Below are positions 1 through 9,044 of a stretch of 64,000 bases of DNA, piece after piece (positions within the stretch are counted from its first letter, which is position 1; each line of letters begins with the position of its first letter). The position numbers and the translations under genes were made by a program. The stretch lies in NCBI GenBank assembly GCA_011391635.1, contig JAABQD010000009.1, positions 1 through 64,000 on the forward strand. The letters run 5' to 3'. The notes beneath the pieces are model-generated. The model had not been told where the DNA came from. It did no database searches and saw only the letters and a program-made list of their open reading frames with translations. The DNA is from Sulfurimonas sp. GTDB lineage: Bacteria; Campylobacterota; Campylobacteria; Campylobacterales; Sulfurimonadaceae.

Positions 1-79
1 TTCTAGCAACAAGATTGTATTAAAAGCTTGGTAGAGAGTTGGTCGCTCTCTATCCTGTCCCAACTAGGACAAAATTATA
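1..79. repeat. 3' end of a second Ibs-like toxin/antisense locus, cut by the window edge
   Basis: Positions 3-23 read, in frame to a TAA stop, as a peptide tail ending LATRLY. After the stop, TATTAAAAGCTT, an AGAGAG...CTCTCT hairpin, the word TGTCCCAACT and an ATTATA box (TATAAT on the minus strand, 74-79) follow in the same order as at 33904-33961. The complete copy there encodes a 19-aa hydrophobic peptide that also ends in Tyr. I infer that this is the end of a paralogous type I toxin locus with its antisense promoter. The toxin start lies outside the window, so function cannot be judged. Confidence 0.6.
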
Positions 80-409
80 TCTCAAATTTATATAAATTCA
101 AACTAAAATATTTTTTTAGACATGCCAATCAATTCCACATCGGTTCCAACTCTCAAATCAACGCACCATCATTTATTAAATTTCCAAGAACAACTAAAAA
201 AATGCTACAAAAAGAAACAAACCAAAACAATTTATAAATTCTTTAAACTAAACAAAAAACATCAAAACACATTCAAAATTCATCATTTTACCCCCTCCCT
301 GCAAGCTAATGACTCAAAACCAATCCTATTTAAATGTAACAAAAATGTCACAACTATGCCACAACTTGATGTTAGATTAACGCATCTTAAAAAACAAAAG
401 GACACAAAA
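80..409. other. AT-rich intergenic region upstream of the DUF4214 gene
   Basis: About 330 bases of AT-rich sequence lie between the truncated Ibs-like locus and the ATG at 410. The reading frame is open through much of it, so a gene caller could extend the downstream CDS to the ATG at 122. The translation there is rich in Lys, Asn, Gln and His and matches no domain, whereas AAAGGAC sits correctly before 410. No clear promoter, tRNA or hairpin was recognised. Confidence 0.5.
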
Positions 410-3400
410 ATGGCACTAGATGCATTAGAAACAGCAAGACAGGAGATAGCAAAGATTTACTTCGCAGCATTTAACAGAGCAGCAGAGCCAGATGGACTCC
501 AAAACTGGTTAAACCAATACACTGCTGGATTGATGGATTATTCTGCAATCTCAGAAAACTTTTCAGCTCAAACTGAGTACATCACAACTTATCCTCTAAC
601 ACAATCAAGTGCAGATTACATTACTTCTATTTATTTTAATGTATTTGGAAGAGCTCCAGATGCAGGTGGACTTCAAAACTGGATAAACCAACTAGAAAAC
701 CCAGATGCTACAGGTTTTAACAAAGGCAATATCATGAGTGCATTGTTAGATTCTGCTGGGAGTGCAGGAAACACAGATGGTATGAGACTTGATAACAAAG
801 CAGCCGTCAACCTAAGCCTTATAGACAACGGCACAACAGATGCAGCATTTATGGAAAAAGCACTTGCAGCAGTTACAGCAGATGCAAATACAGTGGATAT
901 CGTCAACAGTATTATTACTATGGCAGCAACAGACTCTACAGCACTTGAAAATGCAATAGCAACACTAGAATCAGTAAAAGCAATGTTAGAAGACACAGCT
1001 TCAGAAGCTACACTTGAAACTACTTTAGAAAATCTAAAAACGATGATGGAAACAATAGCTCAAAAAATAGAAGATGGAACGATTACAGATATCGCCGCAA
1101 CACTTCAAGCAGCTACAACAACAGTAGAAGCTGCAAAACTAGACCCTACTTATCTTGACCATCCTGAAACATTGGCGGATGATATAGAAACAGACCCTAC
1201 AGCAGCACAAGAAGATGCACAAAATATTGTGGATGAAGGAGAAGATGCTGTAACTCCTTCAGCTGGTGGTGGCGGTGGTTCAACTCCTGCAACATTTACA
1301 GTTGCACAAGACGATAATGGTGATATAACTTTTGGTGGAACAGCAACAGGAAATATTTCTATTTCATGGAGCGATGGCATTAATTCTGTTGCAACATTTT
1401 CTAGAGGTGGAACTACTGCGCAAAACAGTGTGGATTATAGTGCAATGGATTCATATATCGTTCTTGCAGAAGGTCAAACTTTAGCAGGCACTGTATCTGA
1501 CTTTGTAAATTCAGATATGGAAAGTTATATAATGATTTCCGGTGATGGCACGGTAAATATAACAGGACTTGAAAATGATTCATGGGCTGATTTATCCTAT
1601 ATTAATACCAATACTTTGACTGCAACAATAGATACGACACCACAAAATCAAGGCGAAGATGGAATTGTTTCAAACAATAATTTCGGCAGTGCAGTAGTTA
1701 CGGTAATAGGAACCGGTTCTCTTACTTTTGATATGTATGCATATATGGGAGATGCTTCTTTTATAATTGAAGAACATGCTACTCTTAATGGAAATAGTGA
1801 CACACTTAGCGGTCTTACAGTGAGTGGTCCAGGTTATGTAGAGGTGTTGTTGAAAAATAGTTATGAAGATGATACTGACTTATCTAATTTTTCTGAAAGT
1901 TTGCATATTACAGCAAGTTCAAATCGTGAAGTAAGTGATATTTCAGCGAATTCAAACTTAGGTTCAGTAGATGAATTTTATGTTGGTACATACGATTATG
2001 ACGGTGAAATTTATAACTCCAAGTTAGTCCTTACAGCGGAACAAGCAGTTAATAAACTTATAACGGGAGCAGGTGACACAACCGTAAATGCTTCAGTTGG
2101 CAACCAAACAATAGATGTAGAAACGACAGGAATAAACGATATCACTGGCGGTTTGGGTCAAGATATTATTATTTTGAATGGAATTGAAGACGACAACGGT
2201 GCATATACATACGCTGGAACGGATACTATTCATATTGGAGGGGGAACTTCTGTTGAACAGTTGACCTTGGCGGTTACAGATGCACAAGATAGGTTAGATG
2301 CAGGATTTAGAACTCCGATAAATGCTCAATTAGACGCAACAGCAGGGGAAATTACTGACGAAGTAGCAGCACTTGAACTTATACAAACAACTGCTCAAAC
2401 TGCAGTAAATGAGTTTAATGCTTTAGTAACAGCGTATAATGTTGCAGTTGATGCAGAAAGTATGTTTGCTAGCTTGGTAGCTGATTTGGATACTGCAAAA
2501 ACAGCAACTACAAGCGCACAAAACAATGTGGATGGTATGCTCAATATTGCAGGTCCAGCTACAGTAGAAGAAATTAACGCTGGACTGACTGATTTTGAGA
2601 CTGCTGTATTTAATGCAGAAGATGCGGTGTATGTGACAGATGTAACTGATCTAAATTACGACGCATTAGTAGCGACTTTAGATGCAGCGATTGTTGCTAA
2701 CGATACTTTCATAGGATATGTTACAGACCTAACCGATGCGCAAGATGCACAAGGATGGGCACAAGATGCGGTTGATAGTGGATTTAGAACACCTATTGAT
2801 GCTAATGCAGATGCCACATCACAAGAAATTACAGATGAATCTACAGTGCTAACATCTGCGATTACGGCTGCAGCGGCAGCGGTTATTAATGGTTTAACCA
2901 TAGCACCAGAAGTTCAAGGTGATATAACTACAACAGTTGCTGATGAAACTGATGCACTTGCAACTATATATGATACGGCAACATGGTCAGCATCTGTCTT
3001 CTCAGGAAAAGTAACAGCGCTCAACGAAGCAAATGCCGCAGTCCAAGCGGGCACTCTTTCTTCGGATTCAACACCAACAGCAGCAGACATGATTATAAAT
3101 TTCGACCCAGCTCATGATATTCTTTATATGGGTGTATCGACTGCGATTGCTGCTGATGGAGTTGTAGATGTGAACAATGCTGGCAACCGTAACTCTAGCA
3201 CTGACGATGTACTAATAGCAAATACTAGCTACATCGCCTTTGCTGGAGTCACTAGTGGTGTAGTTACCTTTGGAGACGAGAGTCTTAATACTATGATAAC
3301 TATTGATAGTACAGCTAAATTAACCGCCGCTCTCACCTACCTATCCGCACAAATTGCAGACTTCAACAATGTCGCATTTGACTACAATATAGGAGGCACT

Positions 3401-3508
3401 GCAGGCACTTATGTATTCCAAGGCGATGCAGGCGGAGATATGGCAGTCAACTTAATTGGCGTAACTGCAGCTAGCCTAGGAGCTGATTTAAATATGCCCC
3501 AGAATTAA
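410..3508 (+). CDS. Large DUF4214 protein, probably type I-secreted surface or adhesin protein
   Basis: This is a 1032-aa protein. Residues about 15-110 hold two DUF4214 units (IYFAAFNRAAEPDGLQNW and IYFNVFGRAPDAGGLQNW). An Ala/Thr-rich helical region, a GGGGGS linker near residue 287 and a beta-rich middle follow. Two related segments carry GFRTPI(N/D)A...DAT..EITDE near residues 622-652 and 774-811. The tail (FDPAHDILYMG ... GTYVFQGDAGGDMAVNLIGV) resembles the C-terminal export region of RTX-type substrates of type I secretion. There is no N-terminal signal peptide, which fits that route. DUF4214 is common in large secreted or S-layer-like bacterial proteins. The exact role, for example adhesion, is inference. 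No secretion genes are adjacent. The start at 410 is chosen for its AAAGGAC and because DUF4214 begins directly after it. Confidence 0.75.
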   Translation: MALDALETARQEIAKIYFAAFNRAAEPDGLQNWLNQYTAGLMDYSAISENFSAQTEYITTYPLTQSSADYITSIYFNVFGRAPDAGGLQNWINQLENPDATGFNKGNIMSALLDSAGSAGNTDGMRLDNKAAVNLSLIDNGTTDAAFMEKALAAVTADANTVDIVNSIITMAATDSTALENAIATLESVKAMLEDTASEATLETTLENLKTMMETIAQKIEDGTITDIAATLQAATTTVEAAKLDPTYLDHPETLADDIETDPTAAQEDAQNIVDEGEDAVTPSAGGGGGSTPATFTVAQDDNGDITFGGTATGNISISWSDGINSVATFSRGGTTAQNSVDYSAMDSYIVLAEGQTLAGTVSDFVNSDMESYIMISGDGTVNITGLENDSWADLSYINTNTLTATIDTTPQNQGEDGIVSNNNFGSAVVTVIGTGSLTFDMYAYMGDASFIIEEHATLNGNSDTLSGLTVSGPGYVEVLLKNSYEDDTDLSNFSESLHITASSNREVSDISANSNLGSVDEFYVGTYDYDGEIYNSKLVLTAEQAVNKLITGAGDTTVNASVGNQTIDVETTGINDITGGLGQDIIILNGIEDDNGAYTYAGTDTIHIGGGTSVEQLTLAVTDAQDRLDAGFRTPINAQLDATAGEITDEVAALELIQTTAQTAVNEFNALVTAYNVAVDAESMFASLVADLDTAKTATTSAQNNVDGMLNIAGPATVEEINAGLTDFETAVFNAEDAVYVTDVTDLNYDALVATLDAAIVANDTFIGYVTDLTDAQDAQGWAQDAVDSGFRTPIDANADATSQEITDESTVLTSAITAAAAAVINGLTIAPEVQGDITTTVADETDALATIYDTATWSASVFSGKVTALNEANAAVQAGTLSSDSTPTAADMIINFDPAHDILYMGVSTAIAADGVVDVNNAGNRNSSTDDVLIANTSYIAFAGVTSGVVTFGDESLNTMITIDSTAKLTAALTYLSAQIADFNNVAFDYNIGGTAGTYVFQGDAGGDMAVNLIGVTAASLGADLNMPQN

Positions 3509-3595
3509 CTTTTGTAACACTACAAAACTTTTCTTGTTCCATCCTCCCTCGAGGTGGAATGCAGACAAAAGTTGATTCTTTTCTCACCTTCAAAA

Positions 3596-3617
3596 TTCCA
3601 CATGTCGGCATGTGGAA
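3596..3617. repeat. Inverted pair of the dispersed CCACATGCC word (possible terminator)
   Basis: TTCCACATG (3596-3604) and CATGTGGAA (3609-3617) form a 9-bp stem around TCGG. The right arm is a full GGCATGTGGAA copy of the dispersed word. It lies about 90 bases after the DUF4214 stop and may end that transcript, although no T-run follows. Confidence 0.6.
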
Positions 3618-3757
3618 ATAGTGTGCTTTGATTCATAAAGTAACATCAACTATTACCATTCTACGCACTCACTTCCACATGCCAAAAGGAGTGTTGCGTT
3701 TCGTGACATTTCCCACTTCTTAATATCCGTAACTCTTATATTTAATACTCTTTTTGT

Positions 3758-3763
3758 TATAGT
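3758..3763 (+). promoter_or_regulatory. Putative -10 box of the first nuo operon
   Basis: TATAGT lies about 100 bases before the nuoA start within T-rich sequence, as expected for vegetative promoters of Campylobacterota, which lack a conserved -35. It would give a 5' leader of about 95 nt that includes the 3818-3841 inverted repeat. This is called from pattern only. Confidence 0.35.
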
Positions 3764-3817
3764 CTAGTAACTGTTTTTTCTGATACTTTAGGGTATTTGA
3801 AAACAAATATATTAAAT

Positions 3818-3841
3818 AATCACATTCCAAGGGGTGTGATT
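3818..3841. promoter_or_regulatory. Inverted repeat in the nuoA leader
   Basis: AATCACA (3818-3824) and TGTGATT (3835-3841) are perfect complements around a 10-base spacer, immediately upstream of the AAAAGGTAGG ribosome binding site. It could be a protein operator or an mRNA hairpin that modulates translation of nuoA. Nothing in the sequence separates these options. Confidence 0.4.
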
Positions 3842-3863
3842 GTTAAATTAAAAGGTAGGTTAT

Positions 3864-4253
3864 ATGGAACATATTGCTACAGCAAATCCGTATTTTGGGG
3901 TATTTGTACTATTTGTTATAACATTTGGTGCATTTACAGCAACAACGATAATTGCTCGTCTTGCCTCTCGTGCATTGGCTGCTAAAAATAGCGAAAAAAT
4001 TAGGTTATCAGTGTATGAGTGTGGACCTGAGATTACGAAACAACCCAACAGAGTTTCGCCTCAGTTTTATCTTTTTGCACTTCTTTTCTTATTGTTTGAT
4101 GTAGAAATCGTTTTTATGTTCCCGTGGGCGGTAGATTTCAAGGCTCTTGGCTGGTTTGGTTTTGCTGAGATGCTTATGTTTATCTTGTTACTGGCTATTG
4201 GTTTTGTATATGCATGGAAAAAAGGAGCGCTTGAATGGCACAACATAAAATAA
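3864..4253 (+). CDS. nuoA: NADH-quinone oxidoreductase subunit A (first complex I)
   Basis: NuoA (129 aa) is a three-helix membrane subunit beside the quinone channel of complex I. A hydrophobic N-terminal helix comes first, then the signature SVYECGP in the cytoplasmic loop, [12 protein letters not shown] with the intramembrane acidic residue, and a third helix before WKKGALEW. The start is supported by AAAAGGTAGG. It opens an operon running nuoA-B-C-D-E-like-F-substitute-G-G-H-I-J-K-L-M-N and overlaps nuoB by 19 bases. Confidence 0.95.
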   Translation: MEHIATANPYFGVFVLFVITFGAFTATTIIARLASRALAAKNSEKIRLSVYECGPEITKQPNRVSPQFYLFALLFLLFDVEIVFMFPWAVDFKALGWFGFAEMLMFILLLAIGFVYAWKKGALEWHNIK

Positions 4254-4744
4254 ATTATACGCAAGATGGTGGTTTGCCGGTTGCACTTACGAGTATTGAC
4301 AAGATAGTAAATTGGGGTCGCTCAAACTCTCTTTGGGCTTTAACTTATGGTTTGGCATGTTGTGGTATTGAGATGATGGCTTCAGGTGCGTCACGATTTG
4401 ACTTTGACCGTTATGGAACTATCTTCCGTGCTTCTCCTCGTCAGGCGGATGTTATGATTATCGCTGGGACACTTACAAAAAAACACGCTGAGTTTATCAA
4501 AAGACTTTACGACCAAATGACAGAACCACGATGGGTAATCTCCATGGGTTCTTGTGCAAATACGGGCGGGATGTTCAACACATACGCAACTGTGCAGGGA
4601 GCAGATAGAATCGTTCCTGTAGATTTGTATCTTCCAGGATGTGCACCAAGACCTGAAACACTTCAGTATGGTGTAATGCTGCTTCAGCAAAAAATCCGTG
4701 CAAACAAAGCTGGAAATGCACAAAAACCAAAAAGGTTGATGTAA
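4235..4744 (+). CDS. nuoB: NADH-quinone oxidoreductase subunit B (first complex I)
   Basis: NuoB (169 aa) carries the terminal [4Fe-4S] cluster N2, which passes electrons to quinone. The ligands are visible: tandem Cys42-Cys43 in [11 protein letters not shown], Cys107 in [10 protein letters not shown] and Cys136 in LPGCAPRPE. The SPRQAD motif of the family is also present. The length is normal. The stop overlaps the nuoC start by one base, which suggests coupled translation. Confidence 0.95.
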   Translation: MAQHKINYTQDGGLPVALTSIDKIVNWGRSNSLWALTYGLACCGIEMMASGASRFDFDRYGTIFRASPRQADVMIIAGTLTKKHAEFIKRLYDQMTEPRWVISMGSCANTGGMFNTYATVQGADRIVPVDLYLPGCAPRPETLQYGVMLLQQKIRANKAGNAQKPKRLM

Positions 4745-5550
4745 TGAGAGCTTATACACCTAAAGATAATGTACAAGCAAAACCGTACTATACAGATAGA
4801 TTTTATGTTGCTCCGCAAGTTCCAAAAGAAGCAGTAGAGAGCGATGCAGTTTTTGTAGCAGATTTAGAAGCAATCAAAGCAAAATTTGAAGTAAGTGATG
4901 CTTATATTCAAGTGGGACAGATGGTTGTTTATATCAACGCAAAAGATAATTATGGTGTTTTGGAGCTTCTAAGAGATGAGCTTGAATATACGCAATTATC
5001 AGAGATGAGTGCAATCGATTGGTTAGCAAAAGATAATAAATTTGAGATTTTTTATCAGATGCTGAGCATGAACAAACGAAAACGCATTCGTATCAAGATG
5101 TTCATAGAGAATGGTCAAGCTGTAAACTCTGTCAATGAGCTTTTCCGCTCGGCTGATTGGTCTGAGCGAGAGATGTTTGATATGTTCGGTATCGAGGCAA
5201 ATGGACATCCATTTATGAAAAGAATCCTTATGCCATACGATTGGCAAGGGCATCCACTTCTTAAAACTTACCCTTTACAAGGCGATGAGTTTGCTGCTTG
5301 GTATGAAGTGGATAAGATATATGGAAAAGAGGCGAGAGATATTATCGGACCTGAACTTCGTGATACTGCTAGAGTGGATAGATATGATTCAGAACGATTT
5401 GCTAGACTTGGATTTGAAGTTCCAAAAGGGACGGAGATTACAGGCAATGAGACACCAACAGAGCAAAGTTACCAAGAAGAGGGTGGCGTGTTCTTGATTA
5501 AAAAATTTGATAAAAAGTCATCAGTCGTTATTGATGACCCACAAAGATAG
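4744..5550 (+). CDS. nuoC: NADH-quinone oxidoreductase subunit C (first complex I)
   Basis: NuoC (268 aa) is a structural subunit of the peripheral arm between NuoB and NuoD. The family signature RSADWSEREMFDMFGI and the following HPFMKRILMPYDWQGHPLLKTYPL are intact. After this core the protein continues for about 65 residues in a charged tail ending SSVVIDDPQR, longer than the common 200-aa form. In the second operon of this window NuoC is instead fused to NuoD. Confidence 0.93.
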   Translation: MRAYTPKDNVQAKPYYTDRFYVAPQVPKEAVESDAVFVADLEAIKAKFEVSDAYIQVGQMVVYINAKDNYGVLELLRDELEYTQLSEMSAIDWLAKDNKFEIFYQMLSMNKRKRIRIKMFIENGQAVNSVNELFRSADWSEREMFDMFGIEANGHPFMKRILMPYDWQGHPLLKTYPLQGDEFAAWYEVDKIYGKEARDIIGPELRDTARVDRYDSERFARLGFEVPKGTEITGNETPTEQSYQEEGGVFLIKKFDKKSSVVIDDPQR

Positions 5551-5561
5551 GGTGGTAAAAT

Positions 5562-6803
5562 ATGGCACAAATAACAAATAGATTAACACCGTTTTTTGAA
5601 AATATTACATTTGATAGAGAAGATAATGAGCTTATCTTAAACTTCGGGCCGCAACACCCATCAGCTCACGGTCAACTTCGTTTGATGCTTCATTTGCAAC
5701 AAGAGCAAATCGTAAAAGCACATCCAGATATAGGGTATCTTCACCGTGGTATGGAGAAGATGGCTGAAAATATGATTTATAATGAGTTCATGCCAACAAC
5801 AGACCGTATGGATTACATCGCTTCATCTTCAAATAACTATGGTTTTGCATTAGCGGTTGAGAAACTCATCGGTTTAGAAGTACCTCGCCGTGCAAAAGTG
5901 ATTCGCATGATGTTGCTTGAGATTAACCGTATCATGAGTCACCTCTTTTGGTTAGCTACAACTGCACTCGATATTGGTGCTATGACAGTATTCCTTTTTG
6001 CATTTCGTGAGAGAGAGTATTTGATGGATATTATTGAGGGATACTGTGGTGCGAGATTAACGCACTCTGCTATTCGTATTGGTGGTGTTCCTTTAGATAT
6101 TCAGGATACATTTTTAGTGCAACTTAGAAATTTTTTAGATAAATTACCTCAAAATATTAAAGATTATGAGGATTTGCTTGATACAAATCGTATCTGGTTG
6201 ATGAGAATGGAAGAGGTCGGAACAATTTCAAAAGAGCTTTCACTCTCATGGGGTTGTACAGGTCCTATGCTTCGTGCAAGTGGTACAGCTTGGGATATTC
6301 GTAAAGAAGAGCCGTATGAGTTGTATGATGAAGTAGAGTTTAGAGTTCCATTTTCAGATAAAGGTGATAACTTTGCAAGATATCGTATCTACATGGAAGA
6401 GATGAGAGAATCTGCAAAAATTTTGTATCAAACAATGGATATGTATGCAGCATGTGTAAAAAATAATCAGACTGAATTGATGGCACATGCACCAAAATAC
6501 ATCTCTGCTCCTAAACTTGATATTATGACGCAAAACTATTCATTGATGCAACATTTTGTACTTGTAACTCAGGGTATGAGACCTCCTGTTGGAGAAGTAT
6601 ATGTAGCAACGGAATCACCAAAAGGTGAGCTTGGTTTTTACATCAATTCTCAAGGTGGACCATACCCATATAGACTCAAGCTCCGTGCACCATCTTTTTG
6701 GCATACAGGGATTCTAACTGACCTTTTACCAGGGCATTATATTCCGGATGTTGTTTCTATTATTGGTACTACAAATATCGTATTTGGTGAGGTTGATAGA
6801 TAA
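5562..6803 (+). CDS. nuoD: NADH-quinone oxidoreductase subunit D (first complex I)
   Basis: NuoD (413 aa) is the 49-kDa-type subunit that, with NuoB, forms the quinone-reduction site. [11 protein letters not shown] near residue 30 contains the conserved quinone-pocket histidine. [10 protein letters not shown], the Arg-rich central region and the C-terminal [14 protein letters not shown] ending ([10 protein letters not shown]) are also present. The length matches the family. The stop codon overlaps the start of the next gene by one base. Confidence 0.95.
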   Translation: MAQITNRLTPFFENITFDREDNELILNFGPQHPSAHGQLRLMLHLQQEQIVKAHPDIGYLHRGMEKMAENMIYNEFMPTTDRMDYIASSSNNYGFALAVEKLIGLEVPRRAKVIRMMLLEINRIMSHLFWLATTALDIGAMTVFLFAFREREYLMDIIEGYCGARLTHSAIRIGGVPLDIQDTFLVQLRNFLDKLPQNIKDYEDLLDTNRIWLMRMEEVGTISKELSLSWGCTGPMLRASGTAWDIRKEEPYELYDEVEFRVPFSDKGDNFARYRIYMEEMRESAKILYQTMDMYAACVKNNQTELMAHAPKYISAPKLDIMTQNYSLMQHFVLVTQGMRPPVGEVYVATESPKGELGFYINSQGGPYPYRLKLRAPSFWHTGILTDLLPGHYIPDVVSIIGTTNIVFGEVDR

Positions 6804-7024
6804 TGAAAAGATATGATTTGAGACATTTAAAAAGCGAATTTGAACCAAGAATGAAAGAGATTCTTGGCTCTCACAAAGCAGGTGAAGTTGCAATCTTTTT
6901 ATTTGAAATCGGTGATTTTTCATCGGTTCAAAAATCAGCAGATTTGGTAAAAGAGTGTGGTTATGAGTTGATGAACTCTTTAAAGTTTAACGAAGTCGAT
7001 TGGACTATCGTAGCAAAAAAATAG
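6803..7024 (+). CDS. Small NuoE-position protein of the campylobacterial complex I
   Basis: A 73-aa basic/acidic protein occupies the nuoE position. It has none of the four cysteines that bind the [2Fe-2S] cluster of true NuoE and no thioredoxin-like fold signature. C. jejuni and Helicobacter carry small unrelated proteins at the same place in their nuo operons (Cj1575c/Cj1574c, HP1264/HP1265) instead of NuoE and NuoF. This is probably the equivalent of the first of these. It starts on the last base of nuoD, so translation is likely coupled. The function is unknown; docking of the alternative electron donor is inference. Confidence 0.75.
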   Translation: MKRYDLRHLKSEFEPRMKEILGSHKAGEVAIFLFEIGDFSSVQKSADLVKECGYELMNSLKFNEVDWTIVAKK

Positions 7025-7037
7025 GCAGGGGTTGATT

Positions 7038-9032
7038 TTGAGTAAAGTCTATTTTTCTACTTGGAATGGTGAGTTGGTAAATAATATCAATAAGCCTGTT
7101 GAAGAGTGGCAAGAATCAGCTTATAACCTACCCGCACAGTATGACGCACATCGTGATTCAAAAGCCTTTATTGGCTGGGATGGTGTTTCGTTGTTTAGTG
7201 AAGATGTAGATGTAATCCGTCTAGCGATGGAGTACGCTGCACAGTACCAAGAGTATTCGGAGGCATGTGGAAGATGTGCACCTGGAAGATGGGGTGGCAG
7301 AATTTTATATGACCAACTCGATAAAATTGCTCGTGGTGCGGGGTCTGTTTCTGATTTGAATCACTTGAAGGAAATTGGTAAGAGTATGCAAATGACTTCT
7401 AAATGTGAGATTGGAAAAACAGTTCCAAATCCTATTTTAGATTTGATGACGCATTTTGAAGATGAGTTTATGGCATGTATCAATGAGCAAAAACCATCCA
7501 AACATTACCATGAAAGCGTTGGCTATATTGCAAAAATTACAGCTCCATGTACGGATGCTTGTCCTGCACATGTAGATATTCCTGCATATATTGAGGGTGT
7601 AAGAGATTTGAGATTTGATGATTCACTTCTTGCAACGCGTCAAACAATGCCACTTGCACATGTTTGCGGTCGTGTTTGTCCACACCCTTGTGAAGAGGCA
7701 TGTCGTAGAACAAATCTTGATGAACCTATCTCTATTATGGCACTTAAACGCCTTGGTGCGGATTGGGAAACAGATCATGGATATAGTTTCTTTCACCCAA
7801 TGGAGAAAAAGCCTAGTATTGGTAAAAAAGTAGCGGTTATCGGTGCTGGACCTGCTGGTCTTACTACGGCGTACTATTTGGCAGCTGAGGGCGTGGAAGT
7901 GGATGTCTATGAAGAGCTTCCAGTTCTAGGTGGTGAGGTTGCAGTTGGTGTTCCTGAGTATCGTATGCCGATTGGAAAATATAATCAAGATATCGAGTGT
8001 GTTCGAGATATGGGTGTGAATTTTCTAGTAAATAGAAAAATTAATGCAGATGATATGAGAAAATTTGATGCAGAGTACGATGCGACGATGGTTGCCACTG
8101 GAACGCGAATATCAAAAAAAGTGTATTGTGATAATGAAAGAGCATCTATCAAGGGATATTGGTCAGCTATTGAGATGCTTGATCAGATTAATCTTTGGGA
8201 CAAATACGGCATTGGCGAGAGAGTTGACTTAACTGGCAAAACAGTTGTTTGTGTTGGTGGTGGATTTACTTCCATGGATGTTGTGCGATGTGCGATTCGT
8301 GCAAATGCGAAAAAAGTGTATATGATTTATCGCCGTGATGAAAAAACAATTATCCGAAATACGACTTATGAAGAGTATCATGAAGCAGTAGAAGAGGGAG
8401 TAGAGTTTTTATTTCACTCGGCTGTTGCTAAAATGAATGATGAAGAGGATGTTCTTAAATCGCTTTTAGTGGATAAGTTTGAATTAGTGCCAGATCCAAA
8501 TGGCGGTCGTGCAGAACTTGTAAAAGTAGAGGGTGAATCTTATATCATTGAGACAGATTTCTTGATTCCTGCGGTATCTCAAGCGGCAGATTTGAAGCTT
8601 TTGCCAGAAGAGTGGGAGATAGAAAAAACCTCATGGGGAACTATCAAAACAAATGGGAAAGATTATATGACTTCTCGTAAGGGTATTTTTGCTTCTGGGG
8701 ATTGTGAATATGGTCCTATGACAATTGTAAATGCAGTTGGACAAGCAAAAAGAGCCTCTTCAGTTATGAGCAGATATTTGCAAACGGGCGAAATTACGCT
8801 CACAGATGATGAGATTATGGAAGATCATCTTCGTAAACTTCATGTGTATAACAAAAAAGAGAAAATCAAGGGCTGGTTGCCAGGTCTGCCAAGAGAGCAT
8901 AGTGAAGTTCTCAGTGTAGATGTAAGAAAAGATAACAACAAAGAGGTGAACTTAGGCTTTACACAAGAACAAGCCATAAGTGAAGCTGATCGTTGTATGC
9001 GTTGTTATTACATCGCTATGGTCGCGGTTTAA
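7038..9032 (+). CDS. Chimeric NuoF-substitute: NuoF-like Fe-S domain fused to a GltD-type flavoprotein
   Basis: This 664-aa protein sits at the nuoF position. Residues about 40-150 resemble the C-terminal cluster-N3 domain of NuoF (SEACGRCAPGRWGG, then SKCEIG and HFEDEF). Only Cys77, Cys80 and Cys123 remain; the third ligand of the usual CxxCxxC is Gly83. The FMN/NADH domain of NuoF is absent. Next come six cysteines (171, 175, 210, 214, 218, 222) typical of the two-cluster domain of glutamate synthase small subunit-type proteins. A Rossmann FAD motif GAGPAG (about 269-274), an NAD(P) motif VGGGFTSMD and a C-terminal CMRC complete it. It probably feeds electrons into NuoG from a donor other than plain NADH; NADPH or ferredoxin are inferences. 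A TTG start at 7038 is chosen because the AGGGG leader abuts the alternative TTG at 7032. Confidence 0.8.
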   Translation: MSKVYFSTWNGELVNNINKPVEEWQESAYNLPAQYDAHRDSKAFIGWDGVSLFSEDVDVIRLAMEYAAQYQEYSEACGRCAPGRWGGRILYDQLDKIARGAGSVSDLNHLKEIGKSMQMTSKCEIGKTVPNPILDLMTHFEDEFMACINEQKPSKHYHESVGYIAKITAPCTDACPAHVDIPAYIEGVRDLRFDDSLLATRQTMPLAHVCGRVCPHPCEEACRRTNLDEPISIMALKRLGADWETDHGYSFFHPMEKKPSIGKKVAVIGAGPAGLTTAYYLAAEGVEVDVYEELPVLGGEVAVGVPEYRMPIGKYNQDIECVRDMGVNFLVNRKINADDMRKFDAEYDATMVATGTRISKKVYCDNERASIKGYWSAIEMLDQINLWDKYGIGERVDLTGKTVVCVGGGFTSMDVVRCAIRANAKKVYMIYRRDEKTIIRNTTYEEYHEAVEEGVEFLFHSAVAKMNDEEDVLKSLLVDKFELVPDPNGGRAELVKVEGESYIIETDFLIPAVSQAADLKLLPEEWEIEKTSWGTIKTNGKDYMTSRKGIFASGDCEYGPMTIVNAVGQAKRASSVMSRYLQTGEITLTDDEIMEDHLRKLHVYNKKEKIKGWLPGLPREHSEVLSVDVRKDNNKEVNLGFTQEQAISEADRCMRCYYIAMVAV

Positions 9033-9044
9033 GGAGGTATGGAT

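Larger units (their letters stand above)
3509..3863. other. Intergenic region between DUF4214 gene and nuoA
   Basis: This 355-base gap holds no convincing ORF. It contains an imperfect inverted pair of the CCACATGCC word at 3596-3617, a single full copy at 3673-3685, a -10-like TATAGT at 3758-3763 and an AATCACA/TGTGATT inverted repeat at 3818-3841 just before the nuoA ribosome binding site. Confidence 0.7.

Noticed and set aside
122..409. Longer N-terminus for the DUF4214 protein starting at ATG 122
   Set aside because: The extra 96 residues have AT-driven composition (Lys, Asn, Gln, His) and no domain, and the RBS before ATG 410 is good.
673..996. Long antisense reading frames opposite the DUF4214 gene and other genes
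   Set aside because: They mirror strongly supported genes, lack ribosome binding sites and have biased, low-complexity composition.
3818..3841. A CRP-type operator at the nuoA leader
   Set aside because: The half-sites are oriented opposite to TGTGA-N6-TCACA and lie downstream of the likely promoter.
7262..7272. GGCATGTGGAA at 7262 as clear evidence for uptake-word selection
   Set aside because: Here it encodes Ala-Cys-Gly in the iron-sulfur motif ACGRC, so protein constraint alone could explain this copy; it is counted but not used as support.
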